The notes below the pieces were generated by a model. It saw only the letters and a list, made by a program, of their open reading frames with translations. It was not told where the DNA came from and did not search any database. DNA of 64,000 nucleotides, from positions 62,001 to 126,000 of the forward strand of contig CAVVZC010000021.1 of NCBI GenBank assembly GCA_963752565.1, read 5' to 3'. The stretch comes from UBA11574 sp963752565 (lineage in GTDB: Bacteria > Desulfobacterota > Desulfobacteria > Desulfobacterales > UBA11574). Positions 26,721 through 34,936 of the stretch are shown piece by piece (within the stretch, counting starts at the first letter, position 1; each line of letters opens with the position of its first letter). A program made the translations under genes and the position numbers.

Positions 26721-26957
26721 ATGAGAAACAAAGAAAATGCCCCGATTTACCATTTGGGTAAAATGTATGATGATAGGATGTTGTTTAAACCCGCTTCAAT
26801 TAAGGATGTTAAAGACTCTCATCAATTTTCATGCAAGATTCAGGGAGAATATGTCAGAAACACATGCTGCTGTCAAATGTGCTGTCAAAAATATGTTATG
26901 CACGTTAATTTAATATTCAATAAAAACAAGCAATTGAATCTCAAAAAAAGAACTTGA
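26721..26957 (+). CDS. Possible small Cys-rich protein (78 residues), unconfirmed
   Basis: ATG at 26721 has GGAG 9 bp upstream and a good intrinsic terminator follows at 27017-27051, so a short transcription unit is plausible. The peptide has a normal-looking start (MRNKENAPIYHLGKMYDD) and an odd Cys cluster, NTCCCQMCCQKY. No family recognised. The lack of a clear codon bias and its place in repeat-rich DNA make it doubtful. Confidence 0.3.
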   Translation: MRNKENAPIYHLGKMYDDRMLFKPASIKDVKDSHQFSCKIQGEYVRNTCCCQMCCQKYVMHVNLIFNKNKQLNLKKRT

Positions 26958-27016
26958 ATTATAGTTATTTTTTACATCACCCAAAAAACATTAATAACAT
27001 GATATTTGACTTTTGA

Positions 27017-27051
27017 GGCCGATATTAATGATAAAATCGGCCCTGTTTTTT
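27017..27051 (+). terminator. Rho-independent terminator
   Basis: GGCCGAT and ATCGGCC form a perfect 7-bp GC-rich stem around a 12-nt loop; CTG and then six T follow (27046-27051). It terminates rightward transcription and stands 60 bp after the small frame at 26721-26957. Confidence 0.7.
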
Positions 27052-27200
27052 CCATTGATGGTAGGTTTTAACTGTTATGGATTGATATTTATTATCGTAT
27101 TGACCATTGGATTTTCACGCTTATATTTAAGATGAAGAAAAAAATAAGCATCAAAAGCCCTTGCGCTTAAAAAAACTTACGGGCTGAAATGGAGATTGAT

Positions 27201-27575
27201 ATGGATTTAAAAGAATACTTTGAAAATACAAAGGGTCTTGGCGTGATGGCCACTGCTGACTCAGACGGCCGAGTCAATGCGGCGGTTTACGCGAGACCCC
27301 ACATTATGGAAGATGGATTGCTGGCATTTATCATGCGGGATCGAACTACCCACGACAACACCCAGGCCAATCCCCGTGCAACGTTTCTCTTTAAAGAAGA
27401 AGGTCCCGGATACAAGGGAAAGCGTCTGTATTTGACCAAAGTCAGAGAGGAACAAGACGCTGAACTCATTAAACACCTTAGTCGAAGAAATTATCCGTCG
27501 GATAAAAACAGCAAAGAAGCAAAGTTTCTGGTCTATTTTAAAGTGGAGAAAGAGCGCCCTTTGATCGGTGATTGA
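27201..27575 (+). CDS. Pyridoxamine 5'-phosphate oxidase-like (PPOX split-barrel) protein
   Basis: A 124-residue flavin-binding split-barrel protein. The N-terminal LGVMATADSDGRVNAAVYARPHIMEDG and the strand LLAFIMRDRTTHDN match the PPOX superfamily seen in small general-stress and FMN/F420-binding proteins. GPGYKGKRLYLTKV follows. True pyridoxamine phosphate oxidase is much longer, so a role in vitamin B6 synthesis is unlikely; a flavin- or haem-related reductase or sensor is possible. I prefer ATG at 27201, which has GGAG 6-7 bp upstream, to the ATG at 27189, which overlaps that site. It stands alone, after the terminator at 27051. Confidence 0.8.
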   Translation: MDLKEYFENTKGLGVMATADSDGRVNAAVYARPHIMEDGLLAFIMRDRTTHDNTQANPRATFLFKEEGPGYKGKRLYLTKVREEQDAELIKHLSRRNYPSDKNSKEAKFLVYFKVEKERPLIGD

Positions 27576-27660
27576 AGTATCAGCCAAAATAGATCATATG
27601 TGGCAGAGTCAAAACCGGTTATCAGACGCAGCCGCATAAAAACCCGTTGTTGAAATTTCG

Positions 27661-28587
27661 TTATATGTGTGATTGTTTTTTTAAGGCAGCATAAATTGCT
27701 TCGTAAGTGGGCGCGGATAAACCATGCTTCCCGGCTTCACGGACGATATATCCGGTGAAGGTCTCTATTTCCGTCTTGTTGCCTTTTTCAAAATCCATCT
27801 GCATTGAGGTTTTGATTTCAGGGGGGAAGGTACTGACTTTCGCGATGATTTCTTTTCTGATATTTTTCGGAAGTTCAATCCGTTTTGCGTCGCAGACACG
27901 AAATACTTCTGTAAGAAGATCATCCAAGAGCTCTTTTCCTTTTTTACTATCGATAACGCTGCGCATTGTCTTATCCAGAAAAGTGGTTGCAGTAGCAAAT
28001 GCAGAGATGAGAACGTACTTTTCCCAGACAATTTTATTAATATTTGTTCTGTATTGTGCATCGATATTTGCTTCTTTTAAAATATTTTCTATATTTTTTG
28101 CTTTTATTTTATCATCGGATTCATTTCCGAAGATCAGTTTGTTTAGCGAACCTGCTTGTTGAACCACACCCGGGCGGACGATGTGAGCGCCGATATATAC
28201 ACATCCGTTAAATATTTTTCCTTTATTCAAAACAGCACTCAACCGGTCGGCATTGTCGACGCCGTTGAGCAAAGAGATCACAACGGTATTCTCATCAATG
28301 AAAGGCGAAAGCAGTTTAGCGCTTTCTTCGAGATCATATGCTTTCACACAAAAAATGACACAATCAAAAATTCCGCAGCCGGATGGATTGTCGGTGGCCA
28401 ATTCGGGCCAGACGGTAAACGTCCCTAATTCCGTAATAAGGTTCAACCCATTTTTCTTTATTTGTTCGAGATGATCTCCCCGGGCGATGAATACAATCTC
28501 AACATCCTCATCATCAAAATACCGTTTTGCCAACAGTCCGCCATAGTATCCACCCACACCACCGATTCCTACGATTGCTGTTTTCAT
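27661..28587 (-). CDS. Ketopantoate reductase family protein (ApbA/PanE)
   Basis: NADPH-dependent 2-dehydropantoate 2-reductase family, about 308 residues. The N-terminal Rossmann motif is IVGIGGVGGYYGGLLA; CVKAYDLEESAKLL, the substrate-binding SLLNGVDN and the catalytic-lysine region NINKIVWEKYVLISAFA (family position in the second domain) are visible. GGAG lies 8 bp before the ATG at 28587, so the 15-residue extension starting at 28632 is unlikely. True PanE makes pantoate for CoA; many paralogues act on other 2-oxo acids, and adjacency to iorAB hints at such a role. It is last in a minus-strand run and 22 bp after iorB. Confidence 0.85.
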   Translation of the reverse strand: MKTAIVGIGGVGGYYGGLLAKRYFDDEDVEIVFIARGDHLEQIKKNGLNLITELGTFTVWPELATDNPSGCGIFDCVIFCVKAYDLEESAKLLSPFIDENTVVISLLNGVDNADRLSAVLNKGKIFNGCVYIGAHIVRPGVVQQAGSLNKLIFGNESDDKIKAKNIENILKEANIDAQYRTNINKIVWEKYVLISAFATATTFLDKTMRSVIDSKKGKELLDDLLTEVFRVCDAKRIELPKNIRKEIIAKVSTFPPEIKTSMQMDFEKGNKTEIETFTGYIVREAGKHGLSAPTYEAIYAALKKQSHI

Positions 28588-28609
28588 TTGTTGTTTCTCC
28601 GATACATAT

Positions 28610-29188
28610 TTAACGGTTCCTTTCTTCTTCAAAGAGCTTCAGGTTCGTCTTGAGCATGGTTCCTTGCATCAGATCCTTTATGGCTTCTTTGTAGTGATCT
28701 ATTTTAATACCGGGAATGAGGTTGTATCGGTCGATGTTGGCCAGCACGACCATATTCTGCATGCGGGCGTCTTTGAGATCGGCTTTGAATACGGATATTT
28801 CTCTGATGTTTCGTTTCCGGCATGTGTGGCGGATCATTTCCTTGGTGACCGGATCGGCAGAGTCAATTCGGATTTCAAGGGGCTGCCATGCGGTGTCATA
28901 ATAGATCAGGGTGCCTTTATCCTTTAAAGCCGAATTCATGGCCCGAAGTGCCTCATGACGCTCAAGGGCCACCACCAGATCGGCCTGGTTCTGGAAAATT
29001 AGAGGAGAGAAGACATTTTCGCCAAACCTCAAATGTGAAATCACAATGCCGCCTCTTTGGGCCAGGCCATGTGTATCCACAGCTTTTACCTTAAGCTTGG
29101 CATGATCCGCACTCCTTAAAAGGGTTTCGCTTAAAAGGCCGATTCCCTGCCCGCCGACGCCGATGATATATATATTGAATGACTTCAT
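28610..29188 (-). CDS. iorB: Indolepyruvate:ferredoxin oxidoreductase beta subunit
   Basis: The gamma-type (POR_N/2-oxoacid:acceptor) subunit of the archaeal-type indolepyruvate oxidoreductase, 192 residues. The typical glycine-rich start NIYIIGVGGQGIGLLSE and the DTHGLAQRGGIV motif are present, with ADLVVALERHEALRAM further on. With IorA it oxidises aryl-2-oxo acids from aromatic amino acids to acyl-CoA, passing electrons to ferredoxin. AAGGTG precedes the ATG. It is 72 bp downstream of iorA. Confidence 0.93.
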   Translation of the reverse strand: MKSFNIYIIGVGGQGIGLLSETLLRSADHAKLKVKAVDTHGLAQRGGIVISHLRFGENVFSPLIFQNQADLVVALERHEALRAMNSALKDKGTLIYYDTAWQPLEIRIDSADPVTKEMIRHTCRKRNIREISVFKADLKDARMQNMVVLANIDRYNLIPGIKIDHYKEAIKDLMQGTMLKTNLKLFEEERNR

Positions 29189-29260
29189 GAATCACCTTGA
29201 TTGTTTTGATGTTAAACGACAAAATTGACCATACAATTTTGTTAAATATTTGGGACAAGG

Positions 29261-31138
29261 TTATACTATCTTGGGCATTGAAATCGCCTCGGACGGGCAC
29301 GTCTGGACACAGGACCCGTCACCGATACAAAGATCCGGGTTGATTTCGATGCGTCCGTCCTCCATTTGCGTAAATGTGGGACAGCCGAATTCCCGGATGC
29401 ATTCATATAAACGTTGGCATTTCTGCTGATCAATGTCGACCCTCCTTGGCTGATATCCGGGCTTGCGACGCTGTTCTCTGGTGAATTTGAGCATGCACGG
29501 ATGTCGGGCGATAATCGCACTGAATTCATTGATGTTAACGGCGTCCTTGACCATCTCGGTCAGTTTGGCCTGTTGGTATGTATCGATTTCATAAATGTGT
29601 TTGACACCAAGGCCTTCCAGAACCTGTCGCAGCGGAATTTTATCCGTCAGTTCATTAAAGTTTTGACCCGAAGCCGCGTGATCCTGGTGTCCGGTCATGG
29701 CGGTGGTCCCGTTTTCCATCAGGATTAGGGTGACGTTGTGATTGTTGAACAAGGCATTGATAATTCCAGGCAAACCGGCATGGAAAAAGGTTGAATCTCC
29801 CAAAAACACCACCACTTTACGGGTATTGTTAAATAGTGACAATCCTGAACCCATGGCGGTTGAGGCCCCCATGCACATCATTAGTTCTCCCACCTGATAC
29901 GGCGGGAGAAATCCAAGGGTATGACAGCCGATGTCTGCCACCGTAATATCGGTATCATTGAGAGCTTTTTTGATGGCGTGAAATGCACTTCGATGCCCGC
30001 ATCCCGGACACATTTGGGGCGGACGTTTGGGAACAGAAGGAAAAGCGTCTTTTGGTGCTTCCATGGCCGCAAGAAGATCGGGCCAGGTTTTTTTGAGAAT
30101 TTCAAACACCTTGTCCGGTGTATATTCTCCGACCCAGTCTTCAAGATCCATTTTTCCAAAAATTTTGGTGGATAACTGCCGGTCATAGGCCAGCTTTTTG
30201 ATTTCTTTTTCGATGACGTTGTCAAGTTCCTCTACGATTTTGACTTCGGTATGGGCCTTGAGAAAATCTTCGACCACTTTTAAAGGAAGCGGATAAACAA
30301 TACCCAGTTTTAATATATCGGGTTTGTTGTCTGCATGTTCAAGGACATCCATGACGGATAAAAACGGCAGCCCCATGGTGATGACGCCACGGGCACTGTT
30401 TCCCTGATCAAAGATTTGATTTAAAGACGATTGGTTTGCATATTTTTCCACTGCTTCAAGGCGTTGCAATGCTTTTCGCTTCAATGGGAACACATCCTCA
30501 GCAATGGGAACATAGGGGCCGTTTTTGGTATCAAAGCGTGGGGTTTTGTCCAAGTCTTTTGGATGCCAGCCTTTAAAATCGATCTTCTCCTTGGCATGGC
30601 AGACATGGGTGGTCAGACGTAAAATAACCGGCATACCCTTGTCTTTCGAAAGTTTTGCAGCGGCTTTATAGAATGTGTAGATCTCCGTCGGTGACGCCGG
30701 TTCAAAAACCGGTGTGTAACTCAAGCAGGCGTAATGCCGGTTATCCTGTTCATTTTGTGACGAGTTGGCTCCCGGGTCATCTCCCAAAACGATGACCATT
30801 CCGCCGATGATGTTCATCAGACTCAGCTGCACGAACGTATCCGCCGCAACGTTGAGCCCAACGCTTTTAAAAAACACCGTGGACAGATGTCCGTTGACGG
30901 CAGCACCGTAGGCGACTTCAGTGGCCACCTTCTCATTGACCGAAAATTCAAAATAAAACGGTCGTTTTTCCTTTGGAATGGCCCGAATGGCTTCTGCGAT
31001 TTCCGGGGTCGGTGAACCCGGATACGAGGTGACCACAAGGGTATGTGATTCAATCATGGCCCGAACAAGGGCAGTATTTCCCATTACGATTTCCGAGAAA
31101 GGTGATTGTTTCAACAGTACTTCTCCAAGTATTTTCAT
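29261..31138 (-). CDS. iorA: Indolepyruvate:ferredoxin oxidoreductase alpha subunit, variant Fe-S ligands
   Basis: Thiamine-diphosphate enzyme, 625 residues: N-terminal pyrimidine-binding domain (TSYPGSPTPEIAEAI), transketolase-like middle, PP-binding domain (GDSTFFHAGLPGIINALFNN) preceded by CPGCGHRSAF, and a C-terminal ferredoxin-like domain. The C-terminal domain is odd. The first cluster motif reads CQRLYECIREFGCP and the second CIGDGSCVQTCP. In each, the second cysteine of the usual C-x2-C-x2-C pattern is replaced, by Leu and Asp respectively. The enzyme decarboxylates indolepyruvate, phenylpyruvate and similar acids to acyl-CoA. AAGGAG is 7 bp before the ATG. Confidence 0.93.
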   Translation of the reverse strand: MKILGEVLLKQSPFSEIVMGNTALVRAMIESHTLVVTSYPGSPTPEIAEAIRAIPKEKRPFYFEFSVNEKVATEVAYGAAVNGHLSTVFFKSVGLNVAADTFVQLSLMNIIGGMVIVLGDDPGANSSQNEQDNRHYACLSYTPVFEPASPTEIYTFYKAAAKLSKDKGMPVILRLTTHVCHAKEKIDFKGWHPKDLDKTPRFDTKNGPYVPIAEDVFPLKRKALQRLEAVEKYANQSSLNQIFDQGNSARGVITMGLPFLSVMDVLEHADNKPDILKLGIVYPLPLKVVEDFLKAHTEVKIVEELDNVIEKEIKKLAYDRQLSTKIFGKMDLEDWVGEYTPDKVFEILKKTWPDLLAAMEAPKDAFPSVPKRPPQMCPGCGHRSAFHAIKKALNDTDITVADIGCHTLGFLPPYQVGELMMCMGASTAMGSGLSLFNNTRKVVVFLGDSTFFHAGLPGIINALFNNHNVTLILMENGTTAMTGHQDHAASGQNFNELTDKIPLRQVLEGLGVKHIYEIDTYQQAKLTEMVKDAVNINEFSAIIARHPCMLKFTREQRRKPGYQPRRVDIDQQKCQRLYECIREFGCPTFTQMEDGRIEINPDLCIGDGSCVQTCPSEAISMPKIV

Positions 31139-31183
31139 GAGGCTGCTCCTTGTCTATTCAAGAATGACCCGAAAGCGTTCAGG

Positions 31184-31705
31184 TTATCTCAGTTCGATCG
31201 TTTCAAGGTATTCTTTAACTTGGCCGGTGGTTGAAAGGAACATTTTTGAGCCGGTCATAAATGTGGAGATATCGTCTTCATTCCCGCAGGTCCTGGCAAA
31301 CTCCGGGCCGATGACGGTGGAAGGCTCCGGTGCCTCTGGTTTTTGGGTCATGGCATCCACATACATGTCGAGCCGTTCCTTTAAAATTTGAAAATAATCG
31401 ATATCTTGACCGATCATAAGTTCGGTTGTTGTTGACAGATGCTGTGAAAATTCATAAATCGCCATCCAGAAAAGCTCTAAAAGCGGGTTCTTATGGGGAT
31501 TGTTTTCCAGATAATACGATATACTCCACCCTACACTGATAATCTTTAATATCTGAAGTTCGTATTCAACCGTGTTGCGCTTGATGTTTGCCTCTTTTGG
31601 GAGCCGTTCCATCAGCCATTTGATATCTTCCCGGTCAATGGCGAAATTGAACAGATCATCTCTTACTTTTTCAATTTCTGATTTTTTCTCTTCTGAATGT
31701 TCCAT
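31184..31705 (-). CDS. Hypothetical protein upstream of iorA
   Basis: I do not recognise the family. The 173-residue protein is acidic and mostly helical, starts MEHSEEKKSEIEKVRDDLFN, and has a central YELQILKIISVGWSISYYLE segment. There are no cysteine motifs, signal peptide or clear catalytic signature. It lies 45 bp upstream of iorA on the same strand and 40 bp downstream of the SHOCT-like gene, so it is probably in the same operon. A structural or accessory role with the 2-oxoacid oxidoreductase is a guess from context only. Confidence 0.65.
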   Translation of the reverse strand: MEHSEEKKSEIEKVRDDLFNFAIDREDIKWLMERLPKEANIKRNTVEYELQILKIISVGWSISYYLENNPHKNPLLELFWMAIYEFSQHLSTTTELMIGQDIDYFQILKERLDMYVDAMTQKPEAPEPSTVIGPEFARTCGNEDDISTFMTGSKMFLSTTGQVKEYLETIELR

Positions 31706-31745
31706 GGATTACCTAACCTGGTTCTGGGTTGGCAAAGGATGTCAT

Positions 31746-31994
31746 CTACTCGATGGAAATGATGATTTTTCTGTTTTTTTTGTGTTCCTCGATCTCGGCA
31801 AGGGTTCCCAATGGTTCTTCGGTTTTTGAGATTTCAATGATTTGATCAAGGTCGATACCCAAATCGTCAAGAACCTTTACGGCTTTACGCGGCACCAATT
31901 TTGACGCCACCTTAATGACCGCAAGGGGAACCGTCATGGTTGTGTCTGGTGCTGTATCACTGTTTTTAAAAATCCTTATTTTCAGCTTTAGCAT
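31746..31994 (-). CDS. Small SHOCT-like/YvlB-type domain protein
   Basis: An 82-residue soluble protein: a beta strand (LKLKIRIFKNSD), then a helix (TMTVPLAVIKVASKLVPRKA), then LDDLGIDLDQIIEISK and a C-terminal strand (RKIIISIE). This pattern matches the short SHOCT-like domain also seen at the N-terminus of YvlB-type proteins in Firmicutes and anaerobes. Function is unknown. Its first codons overlap the end of the acetyltransferase gene by 29 bp, pointing to co-translation. Confidence 0.65.
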   Translation of the reverse strand: MLKLKIRIFKNSDTAPDTTMTVPLAVIKVASKLVPRKAVKVLDDLGIDLDQIIEISKTEEPLGTLAEIEEHKKNRKIIISIE

Positions 31995-32475
31995 GGATGC
32001 GTTCCTTCTTTTTTATATTCAATTCAAAGAAAGTTGCGCCTTCAATGGGATTGAACCGATATGGCGCTACTTCCTTGAACCCCAAAGCCTTGTATAACAT
32101 ATTTGCCTGTTTCATTGAGGGAATCGTATCGAGTCTCATCAAATCATACCCCATATCCCTGGCGGCTTTGATAACAACTTCAGCCAATAATTTTCCGACC
32201 TTTTGTCCTCTGAAATACGGTTTTACGTAAAGACGCTTCATTTCACAAATACCTTGACCTAAATCTCGAAGAGCCACACAGCCGATGGGCTGATTTGCAT
32301 CCAGCGCAACATATAAACAGCCCCGAGGGAAAGCGTATTGTCCAGGAAAATTCTCCATCTCTTTATCAAAGTCCTGAAAGCCCAAATCAAATTCCAGAGA
32401 TTCAGCATATTCCCGAATCAATTCCTTTGCTTTTTCAACAAATTCTTTTGTATTTGCTTCAACAATTTTTATCAT
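31966..32475 (-). CDS. GNAT-family N-acetyltransferase
   Basis: A 169-residue GCN5-related acetyltransferase. Strand 4 and the acetyl-CoA pyrophosphate loop are seen in EMKRLYVKPYFRGQKVGKLL (R-G-Q-x-V-G), preceded by IGCVALRDLG and followed by LRLDTIPSMKQANMLYKALGF. The substrate cannot be told from sequence. I prefer the ATG at 32475 (MIKIVEAN) because it begins the domain; the frame is open to 32520, where it runs into the methyltransferase gene's end. It overlaps the SHOCT-like gene by 29 bp. Confidence 0.82.
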   Translation of the reverse strand: MIKIVEANTKEFVEKAKELIREYAESLEFDLGFQDFDKEMENFPGQYAFPRGCLYVALDANQPIGCVALRDLGQGICEMKRLYVKPYFRGQKVGKLLAEVVIKAARDMGYDLMRLDTIPSMKQANMLYKALGFKEVAPYRFNPIEGATFFELNIKKKERIHAKAENKDF

Positions 32476-32510
32476 GGTTACGTAAAAACTAAGAACTTCA
32501 GAAAGGGTTG

Positions 32511-33128
32511 TCAATGACATTCGGTGCCGGATTGGATGACCCTATTTATAGGCAATGCCTTTAAAGAATGTATAACAAAAAGTTGGCGACCGATAAGAGA
32601 ATTGGCCTTCACTTTGGCCTGTAGATCAATCAGACATTGTATCGTCTGCCATGCTTCCTTACTGTCCGGATGAAAAAAAGTAGAACCGTGGTCTCCTTCA
32701 ATTACCGTAATGGTTCCATTATTTTTCAATTTTGCTTTTAGATGAAATAATGCCCCGATCGGGTTTTTTAGATGCTCCAGCACAAAACATACAAATATGT
32801 GATCAAAACTGCTGTCTAAAAAAGGCAAATCGAAAATGTCGGCATTAAGAAAAGCTGCATTCTCATATCCTGATGATTCTATTCGAGCTTTTGCGGTATT
32901 AAGAGACGTTTCTGTTATATCCATACATGTAAAGCGAGTATCAGGACTATGGGTTACCAGCGTGATCGTTTGAGCGCCAACGCCGCACCCGACCTCTAAT
33001 ACAAAAGCCCCGGGTGGATACGTTGTGTCTTTATGCAGCAATTCCGTCAGGGTGGTCGCCTGATCAACAAGCCTTTCATTCTCTCTTTCTGAATATCCAT
33101 GAACGTATTTATGTCCACAAGTTCTCAT
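32511..33128 (-). CDS. Class I SAM-dependent methyltransferase, probably C-terminally shortened
   Basis: About 205 residues with the Rossmann-type AdoMet motif VLEVGCGVGAQT, the acidic post-II motif CMDITETSLNTAKARIE, and DLPFLDSSFDHIFVCFVLEHL typical of UbiE/Methyltransf_11 proteins. AAGGAAA lies just before the ATG at 33128; the in-frame extension up to 33227 has no such site. After NSLIGRQL, where related proteins continue into a further C-terminal domain of about 60-90 residues, the sequence reads FVIHSLKALPINRVIQS and stops. A 3' deletion that left the open frame overlapping the acetyltransferase start is likely. Substrate unknown. Confidence 0.7.
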   Translation of the reverse strand: MRTCGHKYVHGYSERENERLVDQATTLTELLHKDTTYPPGAFVLEVGCGVGAQTITLVTHSPDTRFTCMDITETSLNTAKARIESSGYENAAFLNADIFDLPFLDSSFDHIFVCFVLEHLKNPIGALFHLKAKLKNNGTITVIEGDHGSTFFHPDSKEAWQTIQCLIDLQAKVKANSLIGRQLFVIHSLKALPINRVIQSGTECH

Positions 33129-33227
33129 GGGGTTTCCTTCGTTAGTCTTTACAGTTTTATTCAAAATGAGCGCTATTGTGCCACAAACATACCGCTTTAT
33201 AGTATTTCGTCGATCAAGGTTTGACAA

Positions 33228-33528
33228 GAAAAAGCTGCGGTAATTAACAAAAGAAGGGCTTTTGGTGGAGTAGTATCCTGTTTTTAGTTGATCACATCAT
33301 CGGGAATTCGTAAAAGCCAACTTTCAGTGATTCAACGGAGCTGTATAATAGAGGTTTTGAAGCTGTTGTGTGAATATGAAAAAGAAGTGGAGGATACAAA
33401 TTGGAGGATTTGGTTCATGGCTTCCGTGTGTTGCGCAAGGATGGATCGTTCGGATTTTTGGAGTAAATAAGTTTTGGTGTGTTATTGAAAAAGCTAAACA
33501 CTCTTAAGGCTACAAACATAGACGAGAA
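33228..33528. other. Intergenic region, no supported gene
   Basis: Only short frames. A 20-codon stretch near 33400-33463 (EDLVHGFRVLRKDGSFGFLE) recalls the end of a methyltransferase strand-5 motif and may be a decayed remnant. Confidence 0.4.
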
Positions 33529-34084
33529 TTAACTCCAGTTCTCGTCGCCATCTTTGCCGGTTAAAATCACAGAGATGCCGCCGGCAGTATTCACATTAAC
33601 ACCCATAATAAGACCGGTTGGATTTGTCAAACTGACTTGGCCTTGGGCAAGAGCCGGGACGACACCGGTGGGTAAAAGTCCCCTATTGTTGAATCCACAG
33701 GTATTTGACCGTTAATGTCGTACCTGTAATATCTACGCCGTTTTCCAAAGTAACGGGGCCCTTTATAAGGGTGTCGACACCTGGCGCATAGCCCGCATTT
33801 CCATCTACTTCAAAAAATACGGTATAAGTCTCAGCTACCGTGTCAAATTCGATACAGGCATCTGTGTTGCTTCTCACGGCCCTAAATTTCGCTAAATTCA
33901 TGTCATCGTATATCTGCCTTACCGATGTTTGGAGTCTGTGTCTGGGTAACCAGGAAATATAGCTGGGTACTGAAATGGCCGTCATTATACCAAGAATGCT
34001 AAAAGCAACGAGGATTTCAGTTAACGTGAAACCTTTCGGATTCTTCAGTTTTTTCCAACAACAAAACGATCTTTTTTTATACAT
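33529..34084 (-). pseudogene. FimT/GspH-type pseudopilin with a frameshift
   Basis: Type IV pilin-like protein. The prepilin peptidase site and N-terminal helix are clear (PKG/FTLTEILVAFSILGIM, then AISVPSYISWLPRHRLQT), followed by the typical SVRQIYDDMNLAKFRAVRS. The main frame stops at 33683 after TLTVKYLWIQQ. In another frame the expected C-terminal beta domain continues (FNNRGLLPTGVVPALAQGQV ... LTGKDGDENWS) to a TAA at 33529-33531. A single-base indel near 33695-33705 therefore splits the gene; the restored protein would have about 185 residues. It overlaps the lipoprotein gene upstream by 8 bp. No other pilus gene is present. Decay and sequencing error are both possible. Confidence 0.7.
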
Positions 34085-34478
34085 CAGTATCTCCCAAGAA
34101 CAAAGCGATCTGTGTTTTTCCGCCGTTAACCGGCGTATATGTATCAATCATTAAGCCTTCACTGCCTTTAAAAAGAGCCAAGAATGCGGTGGCTTCCGGG
34201 TCATTCATTCGCGACGGCTCAAATCCTCGTTCAACCCGAATCGACCAACCTGTCCGGACCAAATTATTTTTATAATATTTTAAGACTTTTTTCGCTGAAT
34301 CGATGGTTTCGAGCTCGGCATAGCACCCGCCATTCAGCCGCATGATGTTCACAATTTTAGAGTTTGGATAGCGGGATATCTTTCCATTGAAATTGTATGG
34401 CATTTTATCCATGCATCCTGAAACAATGCACACGAATGCCATCAACAGCAGAGATAACACGAAAGTCTTGGATTTCAT
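34077..34478 (-). CDS. Lipoprotein, hypothetical
   Basis: A 133-residue protein beginning MKSKTFVLSLLLMAFVCIVS followed by GC, a clear lipoprotein signal peptide with lipobox VSGC. The mature part is a small soluble domain (YPNSKIVNIMRLNGGCYAEL, then YYKNNLVRTGWSIRVERGFE, then GGKTQIALFLGD), which resembles the short alpha/beta domains of conserved deltaproteobacterial lipoproteins that evaluate a secreted polymer or pilin. That resemblance is only general. AGGGA precedes the ATG at 34478; the 40-residue extension upstream is not needed. It probably shares an operon with the pseudopilin, whose start lies inside its end. Confidence 0.75.
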   Translation of the reverse strand: MKSKTFVLSLLLMAFVCIVSGCMDKMPYNFNGKISRYPNSKIVNIMRLNGGCYAELETIDSAKKVLKYYKNNLVRTGWSIRVERGFEPSRMNDPEATAFLALFKGSEGLMIDTYTPVNGGKTQIALFLGDTDV

Positions 34479-34936
34479 AAGCCGTCCCTTTATATTAACT
34501 ATCGGAACTTTTTCGGTAAAGTTTATGCAAAAATTATGCAAAAAAAGTGGGAAGGCTATAAAAAATAAAGATATCGATGAGTTAGCTTGGATGGACACAT
34601 CGCCGAATCAAGAGCTTGAGACAATATTCGGCAATTTTTGTGTCGTTTTTTGGCAGTTTTCACCTGTATAATTCATTGTTTCGCACTCATATTTTTTATG
34701 TAAACCAATTGAATGGTTATACATCTAAAAAAGTGTCACAGTTTAAAATCCTTTTGGCTCACTCGCTATAGCAGGGTTTTGAAAGTTCAAATTGCATCTT
34801 TATTAAAAATTCGACAATCATTTAACTTAGCACATTATTTCTTGATATTTGAACCTATAAATCGTAGTTTGTGTCCATCCATAAATATTTATTGGGCACA
34901 AATTAAGTTTCAAAAATATAACACCGATATCGGCCT
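34479..34936. other. Divergent intergenic region upstream of the efflux operon
   Basis: No gene. An 11-bp tandem direct repeat TTATGCAAAAA occurs at 34523-34544. TTTGTGTCC (34868-34876) and GGGCACAAA (34894-34902) form an imperfect dyad with a 17-nt spacing, 34 bp before the first efflux gene: a candidate regulator site or leader hairpin. CCGATATCGG lies directly before the start codon. Confidence 0.4.

Noticed and set aside
33390..33470. Remnant resembling a methyltransferase strand (RVLRKDGSFGFLE)
   Set aside because: Only about 20 residues, no start, no second motif; too short to call.
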